This document shows positions 44,871 through 53,719 of a DNA stretch of 64,000 nucleotides, one piece after another. The notes beneath the pieces are model-generated. The model worked only from the letters and a program-made list of their open reading frames with translations, had not been told where the DNA came from and ran no database searches. This stretch comes from Paenibacillus silviterrae. GTDB taxonomy: Bacteria; Bacillota; Bacilli; Paenibacillales; NBRC-103111. A program made the translations under genes and the position numbers. The stretch lies in the NCBI RefSeq assembly GCF_030167925.1, contig NZ_JASKUT010000001.1:1426001-1490000 (forward strand), written 5' to 3'. The stretch's first letter is position 1; each line of letters starts with the position of its first letter.

Positions 44871-46502
44871 TTACTGCTGCCGAATGCTGTGATGATCGCG
44901 GTACTCCTGAGGAGTCATGCCGAATTCCTTTTTGAACACTTTGATAAAATACGGCGTATTCAAATAACCTACCGCAGTGGTTACCTCGTATATTTTCGAA
45001 TCGCTGCGCTTAAGAAGGTGAACGGCTTTCTCCATCCGAACCCTATGCAAGTACTCCTTGATGCCCTCGCCGGTTTCCAGCTTAAACACCTTGGATAAGT
45101 AGACAGGATGAAGGTTCACCTGATCGGCAAGAATATGGAGCGATACATCCTCTGACAAATGCTCATGGATGTAAGCCTTAACCTGCTCGATCACCATCGC
45201 TCGGGAGCTGTGCAGCTCCTCCGAATTCTCAATAGACAGCTTCCGGCATAGGCCTACCGCCCATTCCATCATCCGGTCGACGGAAAGCAGGGTGCCAAGC
45301 TCCGGGATGGATTCGGTTACTCCTATACGTTCAAGGAGCCGGCTAAGGGTTTCACCGTTGGCGTGTGCATACCGATAGCAGGCCGATACGAGGGTATGGT
45401 ACCACTCGGCCAGCAATTCGGGCGAATCATCCCAGTTCTCTTCGAGCTCCGCAGCAATGTTCTCGATCTTGCGAACGGCCTCCTCCCACATGCCTGCTTC
45501 GAACAAATGGCTGAGCGTCGGCGCTTCGTGAAGCGTTTTCAATGCAGCCACCCTTTGGCCGGAATCCGGATCGTTCACCGTCATAAGCAGGCCAACGTCT
45601 TTGCCGATTCTACGCCTCATCGTCTTGACAGCAGACTGATAACCGGCCTGCACAGCATCCGGGTAGTTTACCGGATTGCCGATCACAACGGATATGTCAC
45701 CCTTAAGATACCTCATCACATGATGCTGCAGCTGGCTGCACATACGCGGGAGCAGCTGGAGCCCTTCCTCCCATTCCGTATCCTCCTTCCCTTTCAGCGC
45801 AAGCACCAGGTATTCATGACGGTCCCGGCAGGTCCACAGCTCAAAATATGGACCCATCAATTCCTCGGCCATATTAAACACGGAAAATTCCATGAGCATT
45901 CGGTCTCTTTGGTTATAGCGTGAGAAGCGCCCTTCGAGCCGGATCAACACCAAACTTATCGAATCCTCCGGTAAAAACGAAATCCCAAGCAAGGCAAGGT
46001 GATCCTCCGCCTCCAGTCGTCCTTCCTCTACCAGCTTGCTTAGTACCTCCGATTTCAGCGCAGGCTGATGCTCTCTGAGGATCTCTACTGCGAGCTGGAA
46101 GGAAGCGGCCTCCGCTACGTCAGCCTCCAGCTGCTGAATGATTCTGCGGATCGACTCGATCAGCTGGCTATCGCTTACGGGCTTAAGTAAATAATCGGCC
46201 GCTCCGAGCTGCAAGGCGCGTTTGGCGTAATCGAACTCGGCATAACCGGTTAACAGAATGAACTGCGTGCTGCGCGTAAATTTGGCGCTCTGCTCCATCA
46301 GTTGGATACCGTCCATACCAGGCATACGAATATCCGTGATGACGATATCGACGACATGCTTCTTAATCAGCTCCAAGGCTTCACGGCCGGAATAGGCGCA
46401 CATGACCTCGGCGACACCAAGCTCCTGCCATGGGAGCGTATGCGCTATCGTATCGACTACCGACGGCTCATCATCCACAATCAACAGCTGATACATGCTC
46501 AT
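44871..46502 (-). CDS. Response regulator with AraC output domain (YesN-like)
   Basis: A 543-residue regulator. The receiver domain (3-120) has the acidic pocket DDE at 10-12, phospho-acceptor D57 in ITDIRMPG and the Lys in YLLKPVSD. A variable middle part follows, then a two-motif AraC HTH (LHILADQVNLHPVYLSKVFK and IYEVTTAVGYLNTPYFIKVFKK). The ATG at 46502 has GGGAGGGGG upstream and lies inside the end of the kinase gene, overlapping it by 32 bases. It presumably activates the permease genes at 50255 and/or the catabolic row below it. Confidence 0.92.
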   Translation of the reverse strand: MSMYQLLIVDDEPSVVDTIAHTLPWQELGVAEVMCAYSGREALELIKKHVVDIVITDIRMPGMDGIQLMEQSAKFTRSTQFILLTGYAEFDYAKRALQLGAADYLLKPVSDSQLIESIRRIIQQLEADVAEAASFQLAVEILREHQPALKSEVLSKLVEEGRLEAEDHLALLGISFLPEDSISLVLIRLEGRFSRYNQRDRMLMEFSVFNMAEELMGPYFELWTCRDRHEYLVLALKGKEDTEWEEGLQLLPRMCSQLQHHVMRYLKGDISVVIGNPVNYPDAVQAGYQSAVKTMRRRIGKDVGLLMTVNDPDSGQRVAALKTLHEAPTLSHLFEAGMWEEAVRKIENIAAELEENWDDSPELLAEWYHTLVSACYRYAHANGETLSRLLERIGVTESIPELGTLLSVDRMMEWAVGLCRKLSIENSEELHSSRAMVIEQVKAYIHEHLSEDVSLHILADQVNLHPVYLSKVFKLETGEGIKEYLHRVRMEKAVHLLKRSDSKIYEVTTAVGYLNTPYFIKVFKKEFGMTPQEYRDHHSIRQQ

Positions 46503-48279
46503 TCCCCCTCCCGGTTCGAAGAACGATGATTGATGTGATGCCACCCTCGGGATTACCGAAAAAGAACAGCCCGGTCCCTTCGCCGAACATCAGCTTCACC
46601 CGCTGATTCACATTCCATAAGCCAAAGCCGAAGCGTCCTTCCTCTTCGCTTTCTTTACGGTCCATGGCCAGCTGCATCGCGGCCAGCTTCTCAGGAGCCA
46701 TGCCGACTCCGTTATCCGTCACGATGAGACGGCAATCCCCGTTTTCGAGGAGCTCTCCTACAATCTTGACCATTCCCCTGCCCTCCTTAGGCTCGATGCC
46801 ATGAAGAATGGCATTTTCAACGAGCGGCTGGAGCATAAGTCGGGGGACCACAATGCCCCTCATGGCTTCCGGTACCTGAATATCGTAAGCAATGCGCTGC
46901 ATTCGCAGATTTTGAATTTCCAGGTAATTCGTAATCAGAGACAGCTCTTCCTCCAAGGTGGCCGACTGGTTGCCGAGCCGGGTCGTATATCGGAAGTAAT
47001 CGCCCAGATTCAGCGACATGGCCTCAATGGAGTCCACATCGCCCATACGTGCCATATTTTTAATAAAGAACAGGCAGTTATACAGAAAATGCGGATTGAT
47101 CTGCGACTGCAGCTGCTTCAGCACCGCTTCCTTGGATCGCAGCTTCTCGGCGACCACCTTCTCCAGCAAATCTTGAATTTGTGCTGTCATTTCATTGAAC
47201 CGAGTAATGAGGAAGGAGAATTCCGTCCCGCCGGTAAGCTCTACCCTAGAGGAATAATCCCCCTTCCTGATCCGCTGCACATGACGAACGAGCGCCCGTA
47301 TGGGTACCTGAACGTTGCGGTATAACACATACGATGCGATCACACTAAGCAGCAGCAGCAGCAGCGTCGACCCGTAAAACAAATTGCGCGTCTTCGTTAC
47401 AGGTGTCAGAATGTCTTCCAAGGGAACGGAGTCTACCAGGTACCAGCCCAGATTATTCAGCTTTAGATAGCTGACCAAAGACTTACGGCCGTTCATTTCC
47501 ACGGTAAAATGAAGCCTGGACTGTTCCAGGGTCTGCGAATGGAGATAGTTGATTAAGTCGGCTGAGCCTGCCTGATTCACCGTTCGGTTAGCGAGCACCC
47601 CATGCTTCGGATGATACAGGAACGGATCGCCCTGTCCGTCCGCCTTATATTGATCGAGCATATCCATCAAGTACGAGGGCGAGAAGGATGTTTTGACAAT
47701 CAGCTTCGCCGCCTCCGGATGCTCGAAGGCCGTAATAGGATGAACGGCAAACCATACGAATTGAGGGTTCACCGTTTTCCCGTTATCGACGGTCGCGTAG
47801 CTCCAGCCTCTGGCAATATCGTTAATGAGCAACTGCTCCTTCAGATCCACCGAGGCGCTGGAGGTTGAGATGATATCCTTCGTGAGCCTGGAATACACGG
47901 TGATGTCCGTCAGCCATCCGCTAATGCCGGACTGCAGGGTAATATTATCCAGAATCATTCGCAGCAGTCTTTCCCGTTCGTAGTACGACTCGGATTGGTG
48001 TCGGTATTCCAGCTCCCGAATCGCGGCATCATTGGACATGGCAATGGAATTCATCGAAAGCTGGTCGATTTTCTGCTCCATCTGCTGATGAAGAAACCGA
48101 AGCTTGTTCAGGTTGTTTTTTTTCATTTCGTCCTCAACGACATGAACGGCCGTTTGATTGGAAATGGCAAACAGAAGCACCACGGGGATCAATATGCTTA
48201 AAATCATGACTACCGTTTTGGTGAATATCGTTACCTTTCGATCCATTGCCGGCTCACCGTTCCCCTCATATGTTGACAT
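46471..48279 (-). CDS. Sensor histidine kinase (YesM-like)
   Basis: A 602-residue membrane kinase. Helix 1 is at about 22-41, an outer dCache-like sensor region 42-300, helix 2 at 302-321 and HAMP at 322-375. The His-kinase domain carries H397 (QINPHFLYN), and the ATPase domain has LMLQPLVENAILHG and VTDNGVGM. This architecture senses sugars or sugar-loaded binding proteins outside the cell. Its start is not certain: ATG 48279 has only GAAAGG at 13 bases; ATG 48246 (MDRKVTIF) is an alternative. It is located between its response regulator and a binding-lipoprotein gene. Confidence 0.9.
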   Translation of the reverse strand: MSTYEGNGEPAMDRKVTIFTKTVVMILSILIPVVLLFAISNQTAVHVVEDEMKKNNLNKLRFLHQQMEQKIDQLSMNSIAMSNDAAIRELEYRHQSESYYERERLLRMILDNITLQSGISGWLTDITVYSRLTKDIISTSSASVDLKEQLLINDIARGWSYATVDNGKTVNPQFVWFAVHPITAFEHPEAAKLIVKTSFSPSYLMDMLDQYKADGQGDPFLYHPKHGVLANRTVNQAGSADLINYLHSQTLEQSRLHFTVEMNGRKSLVSYLKLNNLGWYLVDSVPLEDILTPVTKTRNLFYGSTLLLLLLSVIASYVLYRNVQVPIRALVRHVQRIRKGDYSSRVELTGGTEFSFLITRFNEMTAQIQDLLEKVVAEKLRSKEAVLKQLQSQINPHFLYNCLFFIKNMARMGDVDSIEAMSLNLGDYFRYTTRLGNQSATLEEELSLITNYLEIQNLRMQRIAYDIQVPEAMRGIVVPRLMLQPLVENAILHGIEPKEGRGMVKIVGELLENGDCRLIVTDNGVGMAPEKLAAMQLAMDRKESEEEGRFGFGLWNVNQRVKLMFGEGTGLFFFGNPEGGITSIIVLRTGRGNEHVSAVDCG

Positions 48280-48333
48280 TGTTTTACTAATGCCTTTCTC
48301 TATGAGGCGGTCAATTCCTTCTTTGCCATGGGG

Positions 48334-50016
48334 TTACTTTTTACTTACGCTCTTATACCAGTCGTTGACTTCCTTGGTAATGGCGTCGCCGCCTTGGGAT
48401 TTCCAGGTCTGGATGAATTTATCGTAGGCTTCCACGGGCTCATCGCCGAACACGATCTTACTGAACGTTTCCATCTCCAGCTTATTTAAGAAGTCTCCCT
48501 TATCCGTCATCGTTGCCGTAGCCCCGCCGGTGTAAGCGTTCATGACGCGGTTCGCCCGCTGGTTCCAAACGTTGCTGGACGATTGCAGCTCGATAGGCGG
48601 CGCCAGCTGGGACCAGTATCGCTCATAAGGCGTTGTCGGCTTATTGCCGCTCTTTGCCAAATTTACTAAAGCGGTAATGTTTTGGGACGGAATTCGCGGA
48701 CCTTGCGTCATAAGCAGGCTGTAGAAAAATACGCGTACGCCGCCGCCCGGAATTTTGGTCAGGTCCGTAGTAACCTTACCGTCCACCACATCCCAGTCGT
48801 AGCCCTTCGCCCAGCCGTTCTCAAACTCGCTGCCTGCCTTCGGATCAGCCAAATTGTCAAACAGGAAGTTGCCGTAGGTGAAGAAGGCTTCTGGGTTTTT
48901 CATTTCCTTATTGATAAAAATGGCACCTGCATACGGATGGGTTGCAAAATGCATGCCCTTGCCGTTGGAACCGACCGGCAGCGTATAAGTAGCCAGTTCA
49001 GCCGAAGGGTTATTCTTCGTCAAGTCGCCCATCGGCCATGCTTCGGACCAATAGGGGCCTGTGAAGCTGCCCGCCCGGCCTGCCGAGACGAAAGAGCCTG
49101 CTTTGGCCTCATCCCACACGGGGGCTTCCTTCGGTATATAGCCCTTGGCTACCCAGCTCTTGAGCTTCGCAAGAGCTTCCTTCACGCCCGGCTGCACAGA
49201 GCCGTAGGCGAGGGTACCGTCCGGCTGCTTCTGCCAGATCCCGGGGATCGCGCCGTACGCTCCGAAGAGCCAGCTGACACCGAAGTGATTGGCGTATGCC
49301 TTCTTAAAGCCTACGGACAAGCCGAAGGTGTTCTTCTGTCCGTCCCCGTCGGGGTCCTGATTCGTGAAGGCGTCCAGTATTTTCTCGTAATCATCGATGG
49401 TTTTCGGCTGGGTCAGGTTCAGCTTCTTCATCCAATCCCCGCGAACCCACATTACCGGGTCATTGTTGTAATCGTAGTCCAAGGCCGGGATGCCATACCG
49501 CTTGCCTTCTCTCGAGTATTCGAACCAGACGGTAGGATCCTCGGCCATCGCCTTCTTCCATGTCTCCCCCGCATACTTGTCGAAAAGTGCGCCCGCATCC
49601 TGGAACCGTCCCGATTCGATGAGAAGGCGGGCCATCTCTCCGCTGGCATGGACGATATCCGGCATGGGCTCATTGGCGGATAAGGCCAGCTTCAGCTTGG
49701 TATCGTAGGCGTTATTCGTATTGACGACCGACCACAAGCTTTTGATTTCGATCCCCAGCTTCTCCTTCGCCCACCGGGTGTGCACGTTATCGTCGATGCT
49801 CTCCCCGTTCTTGAAGGTGGCTGGGCCAGGCACTCCCCTCACCGTAGTAATGGTAACGGGCGGATCAAATTTGCCGTTTACCTGCTTGAGCGGAGCCGTT
49901 TCCGGCTTATCGCTTGCCGTACTGCCGCCTCCGCTGCCGGACGAGCAGCCGATGACCGAGCCGGCCAAGACCGTGCTAAGTAAGGTCAACATGATTTTCT
50001 TTGTAGTTAGAAGCAA
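48334..50016 (-). CDS. Sugar ABC transporter substrate-binding lipoprotein
   Basis: A 560-residue family 1 binding protein with the signal MLLTTKKIMLTLLSTVLAGSVIGC (lipobox VIGC) and a Gly/Ser linker. The mature domain is of the LplA/YtcQ type (PVTITTVRGVPGPATFKNGES). The start is TTG at 50016, with AAGGGGGA 7 bases upstream; the frame open to 50064 has no ribosome site there. Its two permeases are divergently transcribed from 50255, and the kinase/regulator pair follows it. Probably the receptor for the oligosaccharide processed by the GH39-like enzyme. Confidence 0.88.
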   Translation of the reverse strand: MLLTTKKIMLTLLSTVLAGSVIGCSSGSGGGSTASDKPETAPLKQVNGKFDPPVTITTVRGVPGPATFKNGESIDDNVHTRWAKEKLGIEIKSLWSVVNTNNAYDTKLKLALSANEPMPDIVHASGEMARLLIESGRFQDAGALFDKYAGETWKKAMAEDPTVWFEYSREGKRYGIPALDYDYNNDPVMWVRGDWMKKLNLTQPKTIDDYEKILDAFTNQDPDGDGQKNTFGLSVGFKKAYANHFGVSWLFGAYGAIPGIWQKQPDGTLAYGSVQPGVKEALAKLKSWVAKGYIPKEAPVWDEAKAGSFVSAGRAGSFTGPYWSEAWPMGDLTKNNPSAELATYTLPVGSNGKGMHFATHPYAGAIFINKEMKNPEAFFTYGNFLFDNLADPKAGSEFENGWAKGYDWDVVDGKVTTDLTKIPGGGVRVFFYSLLMTQGPRIPSQNITALVNLAKSGNKPTTPYERYWSQLAPPIELQSSSNVWNQRANRVMNAYTGGATATMTDKGDFLNKLEMETFSKIVFGDEPVEAYDKFIQTWKSQGGDAITKEVNDWYKSVSKK

Positions 50017-50205
50017 CGTGCGTTCCCCCTTAACCTTTCGAATTTGTCTTCCTAATGAAATCATAAAGGACTACCGCTTTCCGTGGAAATAACACATTGT
50101 AAAGACGGGATGTTCTTTTTTTAACATGGCGGGATTCCTTTCACAATGCCTTTACAAAACAATATCAGGTGTTAAGAAAACGGTATATAGCCGTCCTAGG
50201 GGCTA

Positions 50206-50214
50206 TGCTAGAAT
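50206..50214 (+). promoter_or_regulatory. Extended -10 promoter element of the divergent permease operon
   Basis: TGCTAGAAT is a good extended -10 box 40 bases before the permease start. It is directly preceded by a short inverted repeat (ATAGCC...GGCTAT, 50186-50206), a possible regulator contact. The -35 region is poor, fitting an activated promoter. Confidence 0.4.
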
Positions 50215-50254
50215 GTGGTTACAAGCGCTAATACGTCTCTGAAGAGGTGAAAGA

Positions 50255-51208
50255 ATGAACATGACAACACATCCGGAGGCGACGCCTCGTCCGGCCGGCG
50301 GGCCGCCGCTGCTCCGCAGATTTTACAAAACCTGGGCCTTTCATCTTATGCTGCTGCCTGGTGTAATCCTTGCACTTTTGTTCCATTATCTTCCTATGTT
50401 CGGTGTCATAATCGCCTTTCAGGATTACAAGCCTTATTTGGGCATTACCGGCTCCGAATGGGTAGGACTCAAGCATTTCGCCGCCATTTTCGAGCGAATC
50501 GACAGCCTGCAGGTGATCTGGAACACGCTGCTTATTGCGTTCTTAAAGATTGCTTTTATGATCATCGTTCCCGTCGTATTTGCCCTGTTATTAAACGAGG
50601 TACGAAAAATGGCATTCAAACGCGTCGTACAAACGCTTGTCTATCTCCCCCATTTCCTCTCTTGGGTTATTCTGGGGGCCATCTTGACGGACCTGCTGTC
50701 CCCTGAAGGAGGGCTGGTCAATCGGATTCTCCAGAGCTGGTTCGGACTTCCGCCGATCTTCTTTCTAGGTGATGGAAACTGGTTTCGGTTTACCGTCGTG
50801 ACCAGTGAGATCTGGAAGGAGTTCGGCTTCAGCACGATCATTTATCTGGCATCACTGGCAGGCATCAATCCTGACCTGTACGAGGCTGCTGAGGTGGACG
50901 GCGCTTCGCGGTGGGAGCAGACTCTCCATATTACCGTTCCAAGTCTCATCCCTATTATGACAGTCTGTGCTACTTTATCGCTGAGCAGTATCCTTAGCGC
51001 CGGCTTCGATCAAATTTATAACCTGTATAATCCGTTGGTTTATGACAAGGGCGACATTATCGATACGTACGTATACCGGGTCGGGATTCTCAGCCAGAAG
51101 CTCAGCTTCGCTACCGCCATTGGTTTATTCAAATCTATCGTCAGCTGTATCTTGATTCTTTCGGTGTACCGGATTGCGCTGAAGACAGCCAATTACCGAA
51201 TCTTCTAA
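50255..51208 (+). CDS. Sugar ABC transporter permease (LplB type)
   Basis: A 317-residue permease with six helices and the EAA motif YEAAEVDGASRWEQTLHITVPSLIPIM. The tail IDTYVYRVGILSQKLSFATAIGLFKSIVS is characteristic of LplB. AAGAGGTGA precedes the ATG at 50255. It is transcribed away from its binding-protein gene, an arrangement different from the other two sugar systems of this window. Confidence 0.92.
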   Translation: MNMTTHPEATPRPAGGPPLLRRFYKTWAFHLMLLPGVILALLFHYLPMFGVIIAFQDYKPYLGITGSEWVGLKHFAAIFERIDSLQVIWNTLLIAFLKIAFMIIVPVVFALLLNEVRKMAFKRVVQTLVYLPHFLSWVILGAILTDLLSPEGGLVNRILQSWFGLPPIFFLGDGNWFRFTVVTSEIWKEFGFSTIIYLASLAGINPDLYEAAEVDGASRWEQTLHITVPSLIPIMTVCATLSLSSILSAGFDQIYNLYNPLVYDKGDIIDTYVYRVGILSQKLSFATAIGLFKSIVSCILILSVYRIALKTANYRIF

Positions 51209-51220
51209 GGGGGGGTAAGC

Positions 51221-52099
51221 TTGTATCATAAAACGCTGCCGTACCGGATTTTTACATGGTTCAATTATATTTTTCTGGCCGTAATTGCTTTTCTTTGCAT
51301 ACTTCCCCTCATTCACACGTTAGCGGTTTCGCTCAGCGGCCGTGCGCCGGCCAATGCCAATCTCGTAGGCCTGCTTCCGATCGACTTCACTTTGGACGCC
51401 TATAAGAAAACACTAAGCAACCAAAACTTTCTCCATTCTCTATGGGTATCCGTGCAGCGAACGGCAGTCGGTACCGTCATCACCATGATCGTCACCTTTC
51501 TCACCGCGTATCCTTTATCCAAGGACTCCTCAGTGCTGCGGAGCCGTACGGGCTACTCTTGGTTTTTCGTCATTACGTTGTTGTTCGGCGGAGGCTTGGT
51601 GCCGACGTATATCGTCATTCAGAAGCTTGGCTTGATGAACTCCTTGTGGGCGCTCATTCTGCCCGGTGCCATCGATGTGTGGCTGATCGTGCTGCTGCTC
51701 AATTTCTTCCGTAACATTCCGCTAGCCTTGGAGGAGGCGGCCCTGATCGACGGGGCCGGGCAGTTTAAGATCCTTACGCTCATCTATCTGCCGATGTCTC
51801 TGCCAGCCGTTGCCACATTGTCCCTCTTCAAGATGGTTGGACATTGGAACGCCTGGTTTGACGGACTCATTTACTTGAAGAGCATCGAGGACTATCCCCT
51901 GGCCACGTTCCTTCAAACCATTCTGATCCAGATCGATTCCACCCAGCTCTCGACACTGGGCCGGGAGATGGAGAACATCTCCAACAATACGGTGAAGGCG
52001 GCACAGATTTTCATCGGAGCTTTGCCGATCCTCCTGGTGTATCCGTTCCTGCAGAAGTATTTTGTGAAGGGCATGGTAGTAGGGTCGGTTAAGGAGTAG
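51221..52099 (+). CDS. Sugar ABC transporter permease (LplC/YtcP type)
   Basis: A 292-residue permease, the partner of the one 12 bases upstream. The EAA motif reads LEEAALIDGAGQFKILTLIYLPMSLPAVA and the end PFLQKYFVKGMVVGSVKE. The start is TTG after AAGGGGGGG. A strong bidirectional terminator follows. No ATPase gene accompanies the pair. Confidence 0.92.
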   Translation: MYHKTLPYRIFTWFNYIFLAVIAFLCILPLIHTLAVSLSGRAPANANLVGLLPIDFTLDAYKKTLSNQNFLHSLWVSVQRTAVGTVITMIVTFLTAYPLSKDSSVLRSRTGYSWFFVITLLFGGGLVPTYIVIQKLGLMNSLWALILPGAIDVWLIVLLLNFFRNIPLALEEAALIDGAGQFKILTLIYLPMSLPAVATLSLFKMVGHWNAWFDGLIYLKSIEDYPLATFLQTILIQIDSTQLSTLGREMENISNNTVKAAQIFIGALPILLVYPFLQKYFVKGMVVGSVKE

Positions 52100-52124
52100 C
52101 ATATACGACACAAGCGCAACAATA

Positions 52125-52163
52125 CAAAAAGGAAGCCCCAATTCGAATGGAGCTTCCTTTTTG
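52125..52163. terminator. Bidirectional terminator after the permease operon
   Basis: CAAAAAGGAAGC pairs with GCTTCCTTTTTG, giving a 12-base stem with A- and T-runs at its ends. It serves the plus-strand permeases and the convergent racemase-type gene. Confidence 0.92.
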
Positions 52164-52185
52164 TTGATTTCATTAACGCAGATAC

Positions 52186-52884
52186 TTAGGCTTCTCTTAA
52201 TGCGTAGTCGACAGCAGACTCAGCATGAATTCTTGTTGTATCATATATCGGGATACTGCAATGATCCTGTGATATGAGCAGCGTTATTTCCGTACATCCA
52301 AGAATAATGGCTTCCGCACCTTGATCGCTAAGACTGTTAATGATTTTTATGTAGGATTGTTTAGAGTCTTCGTTAATGATTCCAAGACAAAGCTCTCGAT
52401 AGATGATGTCATGAATCACCATTCTTTCGGCTTCATCCGGAACAATAACTTCGAGTCCAAATTTTTCAATGAGTCTACCCTTGTAAAAATCTTGTTCCAT
52501 AGTAAAAGCAGTCCCCAATAAAGCGACCTTCTTCAATCCATCCTTTACAATTTCATGTGCAGTCGAATCAGCGATATGAAGCAAAGGGATAGAAACCGAT
52601 TCTTCTACCTCTTTTGCCATCTTGTGCATCGTATTCGTACATATGACTAGTAAATCGGCTCCACCGGCTTCTAGTTTTTGTGCTGAATCGATCATAATTT
52701 TTGTGGCATCATCCCATTTTCCTTGATGTTGAAGTGTCTTGATTTCATGGAAATCCACTGAATACATGAGGCTCTTTGCCGAGTGATGCCCTCCAAGCTT
52801 TTCCTTTACACGTTGATTGATGATTTGGTAATAGAGCAAGGATGACTCCCAGCTCATTCCGCCAATAAGACCTATTGTTTTCAT
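52186..52884 (-). CDS. Aspartate/glutamate racemase family protein (YgeA-like)
   Basis: A 232-residue cofactor-independent racemase-type protein. The two catalytic Cys are in ICTNTMHKM and LGCTEITLL, and the start GLIGGMSWESSLLYYQIIN is diagnostic of the aspartate racemase branch. It would interconvert L- and D-amino acids such as Asp, Glu or others. It is more AT-rich than its neighbours and apparently monocistronic. Overall a confident family call; the amino acid is not known. Confidence 0.9.
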   Translation of the reverse strand: MKTIGLIGGMSWESSLLYYQIINQRVKEKLGGHHSAKSLMYSVDFHEIKTLQHQGKWDDATKIMIDSAQKLEAGGADLLVICTNTMHKMAKEVEESVSIPLLHIADSTAHEIVKDGLKKVALLGTAFTMEQDFYKGRLIEKFGLEVIVPDEAERMVIHDIIYRELCLGIINEDSKQSYIKIINSLSDQGAEAIILGCTEITLLISQDHCSIPIYDTTRIHAESAVDYALREA

Positions 52885-52930
52885 AGGTTACGCACCCCTA
52901 CTATTTTTTTATCCTACATTATAGCAGAAG

Positions 52931-53641
52931 TTAACACCTTACATGCTTGCGTTTAAAGCCAAGCTTCCCTCTCTCTACCGTCTTTTGAATATTAGCGAGA
53001 GCGTTTAGCAGCTTGCTTTTTCCCGTATCACTTTTGACTTCTACCGGGCACACTGCCTTCGCGGTTGCGACCGCCTTATCATGGAGCGGTACGTAGGATG
53101 TCGCCACGGTGTATATAAAATTACTCATGGAATATTTCGTTCGCTCGGGGGCAGTGTGAATCAAATGTTCCACTTGTTCAAGCATCCTGGTAAGCTTGCT
53201 TTCCGAGAATTCGCTATCCGGACGACTCCCGAGCAGCCAGCAATAACAACTCCAGCCTGCCGACATTTTCAATTCTTCGCCGCTTGCAATCCACTTATCG
53301 GCAACATCTTGCGCAATATCCGCTTCCGACAAGGAGACCGCCACTACATAATCGGACAGCATATAAAAATACGCCGAATCCAGCCAACGGTCATAATCCG
53401 CCTCCGTCATTGAGTTTGGTTCCGCTATGATTCCGGCAAAATACATTGCGTCGTAATTCCCCGTGGCATAAAGCTGCTCCGCCAAAGGTTGATTGAGCTT
53501 GGTCTTCTTGAAGATCGCCTTCATGTCTCCTGTTGCCACTCCAAAAAGAGGCTCGCGCGCGCCATTGGATAGGTACATTTTCTTGAGTCGTTCTTTGCCG
53601 AGAGCCTCAAGCTCCTGCATAACCGTTTCAAAATTCATCAT
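52931..53641 (-). CDS. DNA alkylation repair protein (AlkD-like, HEAT-repeat)
   Basis: A 236-residue all-helical protein. FGVATGDMKAIFKKTKLNQPLAEQLYATGNYDAMYFAGI and the following helices, including WSCYCWLLGS, match the AlkC/AlkD HEAT-like repeat family. These bind DNA and excise positively charged alkylated bases. The start MMNFETV has GGAAGTGG upstream. It has no functional link with neighbours. Confidence 0.85.
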   Translation of the reverse strand: MMNFETVMQELEALGKERLKKMYLSNGAREPLFGVATGDMKAIFKKTKLNQPLAEQLYATGNYDAMYFAGIIAEPNSMTEADYDRWLDSAYFYMLSDYVVAVSLSEADIAQDVADKWIASGEELKMSAGWSCYCWLLGSRPDSEFSESKLTRMLEQVEHLIHTAPERTKYSMSNFIYTVATSYVPLHDKAVATAKAVCPVEVKSDTGKSKLLNALANIQKTVERGKLGFKRKHVRC

Positions 53642-53719
53642 TTTCCACTTCCTTCGTTTGGAGGGGTCGTCATAAAGTGATTATACCATTTTTTGAAGGC
53701 TGAAAAGTTGTTACACTAA

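Noticed and set aside
48682..49683. Long open frame (333 codons) on the plus strand
   Set aside because: Antisense to the sugar-binding lipoprotein gene at 48334, which has a signal peptide, lipobox and ribosome site. The antisense product has no recognisable domain.
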